Source: Carettochelys insculpta (lineage: Eukaryota; Chordata; Testudines; Carettochelyidae). Taken from it: a DNA stretch of 64,000 bases. Location of the stretch: assembly GCF_033958435.1 (NCBI RefSeq), contig NC_134138.1, positions 265,957,798 through 266,021,797 of the forward strand. Direction: 5' to 3'. Shown one piece after another: positions 55,752 through 64,000 of this stretch; position 1 is the first letter of the stretch, and each line of letters begins with the position of its first letter. The position numbers and the translations under genes are program-made. The notes under the pieces were generated by a model. The model saw only the letters and a list, made by a program, of their open reading frames with translations. It made no database searches and was not told the origin of the DNA.

Positions 55752-56167
55752 GGCTGTGTCTACACAGGCACAAATCTTCGAAATAGCCATATTTTGAAGA
55801 TTACTAATAAGGCGCTGAATTGAATATGCAGCACCTCATTAGCATTAGGACGCTTCCGGCCACGGTGCTTCAAAAGCACCGCTTTCGAAAGCGTGCAGCT
55901 CAGTGGGCCTACACGGGTCTCCTTTTTGAAAGGACCCCGCACCTTTTGAAATCCCGGGATAGGGGGATTTTGAGAGGTGCGGGGTCCTTTCGAAAAGGAG
56001 CCCCGTGTAGTTGTGCCGAGCCGCGCACTTTCAAAAGCGGCGCTTTTGAAGCGCTGTGGCCAGAAGCATCCTAATGCTAATGAGGCGCTGAATATTCAAT
56101 TCAGCGCCTCACTAGTAATCTTCAAAATATGGCTATTTCGAAGATTTGTGCCCATGTAGACACAGCT
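55752..56167. mobile_element. 416-bp foldback MITE
   Basis: The two halves are complementary along almost their whole ~200-bp length: GGCTGTGTCTACAC at the left and AGCTGTGTCTACAT (reverse complement) at the right, then AATCTTCGAAATAGCCATAT in both. The centre is near 55960. Each arm contains its own smaller hairpin (GAGGCGCTGAATATTCAATT then CAGCGCCTC at 56081-56109). No coding capacity; CpG-rich in the middle. TSD not resolved. Confidence 0.85.
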
Positions 56168-56759
56168 GTTAATGTTTGTGCTCAGGTGGTAGAAAATACT
56201 TTCAGAAAAGTTTTTTCCCTAGTTCCCCTCTTATCATAACCATGGCTTTTTCCAACCAAACAATGTTAACAGCACATTAAACAGGAATCATGGGAGAAAA
56301 AAATAACGCTACTTCCCCAACTCACTCATGACACCAAAATAGAAATGTCACTCACAACAGGTTGTGGCTTGTTGCATTGTTTTGGTTTCTTAGGACTGAG
56401 GTTCACTTCTCCAAGCTTTACCCAACAGGATCTTATTAACAATGTTGACAATATACATTAACCTCATTAGGGCTCATTAGAATAAAAAGTTATTCGCACC
56501 TCTGACAACTATTATTTTGGGTTGCTGGAAGATTCCACAAAACTTCACTTTATACTGAGTTCACATTTTGAAGGTTTTCCTTGCAGCACAAAGCTTAGAT
56601 ACACATTTAAAAAAAACCAACCAACACAGGATCTCATGACTATCTGAAGAGGGGCTGAGCACCTGCAGCTCCCAGTGAAGCCAATGACAGCTGCAGGTAC
56701 CCATTTTCCTACCCCTGACATAGATTATATGTACCACTCTTAATAGTACTTTCCATATT

Positions 56760-57010
56760 TTTTCACTCAGATGCTCTCAAAGCCCTCTGCAGATATCAAT
56801 CAATCCAGAATCACAAAAGATAGGGAAACAGGCATGGAGAGATTTGTTGCCTGATTTTTAGACTTGCTGCGTAAATGTAAGTCCCTCAGAAGTGCTATCC
56901 TTCTTGAGGTCCATGAACATTGCAGACACTCAACTTCTTTAAACCTAGATCATAAATGCCTTGCATCAGGTCACACAACTCTCTGGGAAGAGCCAAGAGC
57001 AGAACCCAAA
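56760..57010. repeat. MIR-like old SINE fragment
   Basis: AGGGAAACAGGCATGGAGAG, then CATCAGGTCACACAACTC and AGAGCAGAACCCAAATTT resemble the MIR consensus core and its CCAAGGTCACACAG stretch. Very diverged. Confidence 0.35.
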
Positions 57011-57379
57011 TTTCCCACGGCTGTAGCTAATGCTATTACCACAAAACTATCACTCTACGAGATAGTGGCCATATCCCACTAAGACAACTTTAAACCCCTC
57101 AGTCTGTTTTGCATGAATACCACCACAAACATTCATCAAGCTTAAACTATCCAGGCTTTTACATAGGCTGTTCTACCATTGTAAATGGTTCACTTAGAAG
57201 CAGCATTTTCTGCGCTTTGGACTTGAAACAAATCTCAAGATACCTTTCTGTGCAGTGCAGCTCTCTAGCTTCCCACACTATATAAAGTAATGTCAACCCA
57301 AGAATGTCATGTTGAATCTGAAGTCATCCAAAAATTTAATTTAATAGTTGCGGTAATAATAAAGCTTCAGTTGGGACTT

Positions 57380-57720
57380 GTGCACTGGGGCTGTCGTGTC
57401 CAATAAGCTTTCTGTTCTGCACATGCAGCAATCTGGACACTGCCTTGTAGAGAAATGCAGCTCCTTAGAGCTGCAGGCAGAGTGCCCTCCAACTGCTCTG
57501 CGCACGCACCCTACCACTTGGTGGGACAAGCACGTGGCAGCAGAGGCAGCTCCTACTGAGGCTTGCAACACTGTTCCAGCCCCAGGTACAGACTGGTGTG
57601 GCGCCAGCAGTTTGCATGTGGGGTAGTGCTTGGCTCTGGAGGGTAGCGGTGACTGGCAGGAGATGAGGGGGAGGATGTGGCGATTGTTCAATCTCTTTTG
57701 GACACCACTGCACTAGGGTA
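57380..57720. mobile_element. hAT-like MITE, degenerate
   Basis: Begins near GCTGTCGTGTCCAATAAG and ends TCTTTTGGACACCACTGC, related inverted ends (TGTCCAA/TTGGACA). The interior is similar in type to the 44.3-kb element (CTCTGCGCACGCACCCT against CTCTGCGCATGCACCCC). Confidence 0.45.
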
Positions 57721-58371
57721 AATAAATTACTGGCAGACTTTTTTGGTGAAATGTTTTTCTCCAACTAATTCCGGTTGCTTATTTCCAAGTACTACTTTAT
57801 GGAAAACTCTGATTTTCATCTCTCACCTTTCAAAGCGTCCCACGTCTTTGCCAACAAAATGCGTGGTTTCCTCACTAGAAGAGAACACTAGTAAATATCG
57901 CTCCTCTTGAATGAGAAACTACATACTGCATGGACCCTTCATGTTCACACAGATCCAAGTAACTAGAATTTAGATGCAAAAAGCATCAACAAATATTTGG
58001 AAGGAAAATGAATTCATAAGCAGCAGGGGTTTGGGTAAGCTATGTAACAGAACATTCTAGTCCCATTTTAAGCATAATTAATTGTGCAACCTTGCATCAA
58101 AGTAGATTAACATAATAACCAAATTCATGATTAGACAATGCAAACACTTATGGATGGAAACATCAGCTTGTAAAAATTATCCTAAAATGATCACACTGAA
58201 CAAATAAATTGGTGCTCACTCTTTAGATAGGTTGTTATGCTGCACAGTCCTCCTTTGATAAACAGTAATATTCTAGGATCAAAGTCCCCAGTACCCTATA
58301 TCTATGGGCTGCTCTTATCCAGTCCTTTTTCTAACAAATGGACCATACCATAAGGTTGCTTCTCTCAGCTA

Positions 58372-58700
58372 CAAAGTGAACCTCTCTTATCTGGCACCCT
58401 CAGGATCTGACTGGTGCTGGATGAGAGAATTTGCCAGATGATGGGAGGTCAATATTTTCTAGCACATTACCAACACTTCCACTGGTTACTGGGCTCTTAG
58501 AAGACATTTAGGGGTAATTTACAGCTACGTAACAGCATAGAACACTGAAAGCCAGGACTGGTAGCTCTAAACAATCTTTATGGGAATGCAGGAAACTTGG
58601 CCACACCCATGATAAGTGGTCATCCAGCTAACTAAAAATCTCATGGTGGATGATGGAGTTTGCCAGATGAGAGAGTACGGAATTAGAGAGGTTCAACCTC
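58372..58700 (+). mobile_element. pogo/Tigger-like MITE with TA duplication
   Basis: Ends CAAAGTGAACCTCTCTTA and, inverted, GAGGTTGAACCTCTCTAA; TA on both sides (58370-58371 and 58701-58702), the pogo/mariner target site. A second copy lies inverted at 29.82-30.1 kb. No transposase. Confidence 0.65.
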
Positions 58701-59329
58701 TACTTCAAGCCATCAAGAGCATAAAACATACAGCAGTCCATTCACAATATCTTGATTATTTCTTCTTCCTTTAAAATCCTAATGGAGATTAGCTTCCTTT
58801 CAATAGCAGAGCCAGCTCTTGGACAAGCCATAAAGTTCACATGCTATCTTCCAATAACATAGGCGGCAAGTTATATGAGCCCATGGTGCCCCAGCAACGG
58901 GAATATTCCTGGTCCAGGGCTGAGCACCAGCAAAACTGTTGCCATCTGTGTCCTCTGGCCTCTCTGCTGCCCCATGAATCCCCCAGCCCTGCCCGGGCAA
59001 TTTAAAATGCCCCAGGGGCCACTACCTTTGACGGCACAGCAGGGCTATAACAGTTTCCGGGAACTGGCTTCCAGCAGCTGCCACATGCTGCTCCAGACAC
59101 TGGAGCAGTGCATGGCAGACACCCCACACCCAGCCCCCAACTGCAACCCCATCATGGGAGCAATCAGCAGGAAGGTGCTCTAGCCCTGCTGCACTGCCAG
59201 GAATAGCGGTGTCAAGGGCCCCAAGCCCTTTTAAGTTTCCCGGGAGTGACCAGCAAGATCAGTGGATGTTGGGGGTAAGGGGGAGAGCACATGGGGGTCA
59301 CCACTGCCAGAGTGGAATGCACCATGTGT

Positions 59330-59700
59330 GGCAACCCCCACTTCCTTGTGCATCCCACTCCCTCCAGAACCTGCACTCTCCCCCGCACCCCTCTTCCTGT
59401 TTCTAAACTATCCCAGAGCCTGCATACAGGCCACTCCATGGCCTAGGCCAGACCCAACACCCAAACTCCATCTGAGAGCCTGCGCTCCTGACCCCCACCT
59501 GCACCCACATTCCGTCCTAGCTTCTGCACCCCAATACTCCGACCCCTTCCCAGAGCCTGCATCCAACTCCCCCCAGAGCCCACCCCTCCTGCACCAAAAC
59601 TTGCTCCCAGAGCATGCACCCTGTCTGCACCCTAACCCCCCGCTCCAGCCCAGAGCCTGCACCCAGCACCCAAACTCCCATCCAGACCCCAAATTTCTAC
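59330..59700. repeat. GC-rich minisatellite (CTGCACC family)
   Basis: CCCAGAGCCTGCA recurs near 59412, 59553, 59608 (as GCATGCA) and 59650, with CCAAACTCC between. Complement found at 36.4-36.6 kb, same strand at 10.8-11.1 kb. It sits within a longer repeat (about 58.85-59.73 kb) I could not name. Confidence 0.65.
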
Positions 59701-62700
59701 AAATCTGATGCCACTACCCAAGAAAAATGTAGGAATTTAAGAAAAACAAGACATGTAGGTCATGATAGCTGTCCTGGAACTTTCCCTCTCTCTCCTCTTT
59801 TGTACACAGCATTAAGTATTGTAAGATTAAACACACAATATGTAAACATACAGAAGAGACAGCAAGGTCAACCACATGGAAACAAGGGGCCCAAAATACA
59901 CTTTAAATATTTAAAGTCTATCTTGCTGTACCTTTGCAAATTATACCTATGAAGCCTGCTAACACAACCACAGAAGAAAATTAGATACGTATAAAACAGT
60001 TGGATAATTTTAAACAGACACATACTGCATAATGAACTGAACAAATGAGACTCACCTTTCTCATCAGAGCCTGCACCGGAGAAGCAACGCAAGGTTATGA
60101 GGTGAAAATACATTTACTGCAGTTACAAACAAATCCAGCTGGTGTCTTCATTCTCAGGGAACAATAAAGCACTGAGCCTAAAACTTAACACTTTCCTACT
60201 GAGTGCCAGTCGCAAGTTCTAACTGAGAACTGTGTAACAAATACGAGTCTCTCTGGGACAGGCTAAATTGGATGAAATCTTAGGAAACAAAAGCAGCAAA
60301 ACTACTGCTGAACTGGCTGCATATCCAGCCCAGAGAGCACTTAGTTTAAAAAAAAAACCTGATGCATGAACTGTATGTTTGGCAATATCAGCAGTCACAA
60401 GACCTTGCAGTGCAGATCACCACAGAAGAGTAAATACTAGCTATGCATGGCACCAACTAGGACATCCATCTCCACAGTCTGTGGGATTGTTAGGAACAGG
60501 GCCATCCCAAGGGCAGCACAGGGCTACCCCACCAGGCCCTTCCCCAGAAGGACACTACCCAGGAGATCACTGAGCCTGGCAGTCAGCATCCAGGGTTGCC
60601 TCCCCTCATTCACCATGTGGGCAGCAGGAGTTACAGCAGCACTCTGTTCCATCTTGCCACCCTCCCAGCCAGCTGCACCATCTCTATGCAGCAGCAGGAA
60701 GTGCAGCACTCTGGCACCAAGGCGCTCTGCTTCTGGCCACTGAGAAGTGGGGAGCAATGGGCTGGGGGAGGGGGTGGAGTGCAGCAGGCTGCTGAGCTCC
60801 TGCTGCCAGTGTAGTGAGTGGCGGGGGGGGGGGGAGGGCAATCCCTACTGCTGTGGCACCAGGCCCCATCATCTCCCAGTCCCTCCCATCATTCTATGAA
60901 TGGAACAGCTGTGAGTAGGAACCAGGGTAGTTAAGATGCAACAAGAATTTGCATTCTTATCGCTCCTTTGCTTCTTAATCTTTAAATTGTAATTTTATTC
61001 ATCCTTCAGTTTGGGGGCTTGTCTTGGGTTTATTTTTTTTGTTTTTTAAAATCAAAGAACTGTTGTATGGATCTTCTTTCCCCCTCTAGTGCAAGAGAAG
61101 GAGAAAAGATGTTTTCCAATTATAAATAAAAATCTTGAGATTTCTTGTGAACATCCCTTTTGCCAAAATAGTTGGGGAATAAGTGCTAGAACTTGGCAGC
61201 AAAGCAAACATCACTGAGCAAAAATGCTTTTGATTGGGCTAATGAATTATAAGCCAATAGATACTGAACACAATGAATTTTGCTTAGGAACTGTGAAAAC
61301 GTGACCCCTTCAAAGTTCCATTCGGCAATGAGCTTAACGAGGGTGGAGAAGTCCACTTGTGTAGAACTGTTTGAAAGGAGTAGAGCCTTAGCTGTGTTGG
61401 GGGAAACAAATATAAAACACCCATGGGCTGAGACAAAGAATTGGTAAGAGTACTTCCTTTTATAAGAATCAAAGCTAAAAAGAAGGCTACTCTGATATAC
61501 TTTATAAGCTCTGTAGTTAGAGAACAACAACAGCTTCCCTCCTGCAAACTTGCTAAAGAGGTGAGACTGGATCATGAAAACAATGTGCTGGTAAACTTCT
61601 GCTTTTCTGTCTTTTTTTAAAAAAGGACATCCATGAAGAGGTAAGGTTATTTTTAGGGTTTTTTTTTTTTAAACTGTTTTCTCTTTTCATTTTAATATCT
61701 GGGAGATTCCATACACCTAAACACGTTAAAAACTAATTTGCAAAGTTAAGCAGTTGTATGTCAGGAATGCCGGAATCAAGGCTGCATAGAGAACCTCTGC
61801 CTAACCTCCACTCCCAATTTCAGCACAACACAACTGTACAGTCTATCTCCACAACTGAATTTGTTTAACCTGGAAGCACATGCATGTTTTACTGATATGC
61901 TTTGAAAGGCTGTTGAAAAAGATGACAGACCGCTCCCTGTGCTTTTACTGTAAAGGCAGCGGCTCCAGTTCAGATTTATGAGCAAGTGCAACTGCACTAA
62001 AAAAGAACTTGTTTATGCCAAGTATGAGTCTGACATGTTAAATCATGACTTGGACACGATATTATGAGACAGTGATGTGATGGGTTGAATCACAGAAGTC
62101 CCTTTGGGGTGGTCCCCCAGTTTGCTGCTCATGCCACTGACACCCACCTTTCTGCTCTCTTTGGCTCCCCACCACCCAGTCCTGCTGGACAACAGCCTCT
62201 TGTCTCCCCCAGACAAACCACAAAGGTGGAGTGACAGCTGCTCCGCAGAACACCACAGATGGAAAAGGCCCAACTATAAAGGCTCAACACTCAGGAAGCC
62301 AACCCAAAATGTGACCAAAACCTCAAATAAATCAGTCTTACTCAGTGTAAAAGTTTTGCACAGTGAAATCTCACGAGATCCACCCTCTTTCTCAATAAAA
62401 ACAAAAGATGCACAGTGGCTGCTCCCACCTCGGGTAACAAACATTTACACTGAGCTTAATAAAAATGCTTTATCATCAAGTATAAAAAGTGGGATTTAAG
62501 TGGTGCCAAGTGAAAACGGACTGATCACATTTAAATGAACAAAAAACACTTAGCTAGTTCTAATCCTCCAAGAAACTTGCAACATGCAAATTCCTACTTT
62601 ATACAACTTTTTGTATCTCAGGTAAAAAACTGCTAGAGTTTATCTTTACTCTGGCCTAGATCTACAGCTTCTTCTAAATTATTTGTATCCTCAGAGTGAG

Positions 62701-63478
62701 CCAGACAGCTTCAAAGGCCAGCGGAAGATAAAGGACTGATGTCCCATTGCCTAAATAGATTTTTCCCACAGGGCGGAAGCCCTTTGTACCATACCTCTCA
62801 TCCCTGTGGAAAAAATACAAGCTTCAAGATGGATTTCAGCACCAGGTGGAATGGTCTCATGTCTTTCTAGGACCAAAAATAGTTTGGGCCTACAGTACAA
62901 ACACTATCATTCACAGGTTGTCAGTTTCGGAGCATCAGTAATTGCTCTCATTAGCACATTTAGAATTAAAATCAGATACACACTTCATATTTCTGATTTC
63001 ACATAACAGAATATACACAAATCAGCAGACTGTAACATTGAAATTGATGTTACATGAGGTATTTTGCCTTAAGCATCGAAGTGTTATGCATATTCATAAG
63101 CAGTGGGGGAGCCCCATGACAAGCAGCTCATAGAAGCAGCCTCCCACACACTACAGCACCTTCATTAGTAATTATCTAATTCCTATTAACCTTGCTCCAC
63201 TTTGACATTGTCATTTTATAGCAAGTTCTCTCCTCATACTCTCCAGAAACTGTCTCTTTAATTTAGCAAAAATCAAAATGTACAGACCTAGATTAGTTGT
63301 TGTGTACCTGCTTGCTGTCTCTCCCCTCTAAAACCATGAAGTGTTCACAATTCCAGTTCTGTTTTTCCTGGTTATTACAATTCATATCATCACAGTGCCT
63401 CCAGATCAGCTGGTACATTGACAATTCTAAAATATATCCCAGTTTCAATGTCATCTTTTTACAAGTAACATTCTAGGT

Positions 63479-63665
63479 CAGTGTTTCCCAAAATGTGATA
63501 TGTATACCACCAGTGGCATACAACAGGATTTCAAGGGGATATACAGCAGAAAATAAATTACTAAAAATCAATAATAATCACTGGGACAACACTGGAGAGG
63601 GGGCACATCAATAAGGCCGAAGTCACAAAAGGGGTCCCTGAATGTTTTAAGTTTGAGAAACACTG
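63479..63665. mobile_element. small hAT-like MITE
   Basis: CAGTGTTTCCCAAAATG at the left and, inverted, CAGTGTTTCTCAAACTT at the right, a terminus typical of Charlie-type hAT elements. 187 bp, no coding capacity, no 8-bp duplication seen. Confidence 0.65.
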
Positions 63666-63679
63666 CTCAAACAACACTG

Positions 63680-64000
63680 CATCAAAAACTCCAAATACAC
63701 AAACCTGTCAGCCAGCACTTCAATGGAGCGGGCCATTTCTGTTGAAGATCTGAAAGATTGTGTTCTAATGAAAAGGGACTTTAACCACCATCTACAGAAG
63801 GAATGCTCAGAACTAACATTCATATTCAAATTTGACACATTAATACGTGGTTTGAACAGGGACAGCAATTACCTGACCCTTTATAAGGGCTCTTTCACAT
63901 ACTTTGTTTTATCTAACGCTTAACTTCCCCACCACACACACACACACCCGGCCCACACCCCATCCCTCTGCTCTTCCGATTTGCCAACCTTGACAACAAT
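63680..64000 (+). mobile_element. Penelope-like element, GIY-YIG C-terminus, cut by window end
   Basis: The open frame at 63723-63923 holds SVEDLKDCVLMKRDFNHH, then LQKECSELTFIFKFDT and RGLNRDSNYLTLYKG, the C-terminus seen at 15.9 kb. Just upstream, SQHFNGAGHF reads in another frame, so a frameshift lies near 63745. A CA microsatellite (63936-63948) and the start of the 3'UTR follow. The terminal repeat should lie past base 64000. Confidence 0.75.

Larger units (their letters stand above)
53736..64000. other. GALNT11 5' intron, promoter not reached
   Basis: Sequence upstream of the first coding exon. The acceptor at 53736 means a spliced leader exon must lie further right. No CpG island was seen; the CpG-richest patch (55.85-56.06 kb) belongs to a MITE. 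Repeats are listed separately; about 61-63.4 kb looks unique. Confidence 0.75.

Noticed and set aside
55850..56060. CpG-island-like patch that might be a promoter
   Set aside because: The CpG density belongs to the palindromic MITE, and no exon or donor site is next to it.
59262..59708. 148-codon proline-rich open frame
   Set aside because: It is translation of the CCCAGAGCCTGCACC minisatellite; the same motif is non-coding elsewhere in the window.
60056..60085. Possible non-coding leader exon of GALNT11 on the minus strand
   Set aside because: AGAAAGGTGAGT is a good donor and CTTCTCCGGTGCAG a fair acceptor, but they enclose only about 15 bases and nothing else supports an exon. RNA evidence would be needed.

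Overview
This window is vertebrate genomic DNA, most likely from a turtle; a crocodilian is the main alternative. The call rests on several CR1 LINE 3' ends with their octamer-type tails, a tRNA-derived SINE whose tail resembles the CR1 3' end (the turtle Cry/PolIII SINE pattern), many hAT-, pogo- and TIR-type MITEs, and numerous Penelope-like element (PLE) fragments. There is one real protein-coding gene.

That gene is GALNT11 (polypeptide N-acetylgalactosaminyltransferase 11) on the minus strand. Ten coding exons can be placed to the base, all with GT-AG introns and consistent phases: 53403-53697 (start codon), 50148-50271, 46429-46595, 36885-37010, 34278-34527, 31142-31259, 27730-27882, 25568-25786, 21574-21678 and 970-1107. 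They encode 565 codons. The last exon (about 43 codons, the third ricin-lectin repeat) lies left of base 1, and the promoter and non-coding first exon(s) lie right of 53735 and were not identified. All other sequence is intron, or 5' intron, and is rich in repeats.

Layout. 1-970 and 1108-21573: a long 3' intron with a PLE inverted unit (2878-3117), a pogo-like element (about 3457-4374), a large composite TIR element (about 6719-9097) holding a SINE and two tandem arrays, a GC-rich minisatellite (10.8-11.1 kb) and a PLE 3' fragment with GIY-YIG remnants (15.6-16.3 kb). 21.7-36.9 kb: seven exons (970-1107 excluded) in mostly unique intron, plus minisatellites and a pogo-like copy. 37-46.4 kb: a repeat-dense intron with a PLE inverted unit, three CR1 fragments, a PLE terminal repeat and a hAT-like element. 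46.6-53.4 kb: a TIR element, a CR1 tail and another PLE inverted pair. 53.7-64 kb: 5' intron with three PLE pieces, a 416-bp foldback MITE, a pogo-like element, a minisatellite and a small hAT element.

The most interesting signal is in the PLE terminal repeats. At least seven copies carry a minimal hammerhead-ribozyme-like core: CUGANGA, a 5-bp stem II, GAAA, a palindromic AGCU in place of a stem III hairpin, and a short stem I. Stem I differs between copies but keeps pairing, and the variable core position N7 is the one that varies. Four insertions are inverted pairs joined near this core, and three of these are flanked by perfect 12-15 bp target-site duplications.
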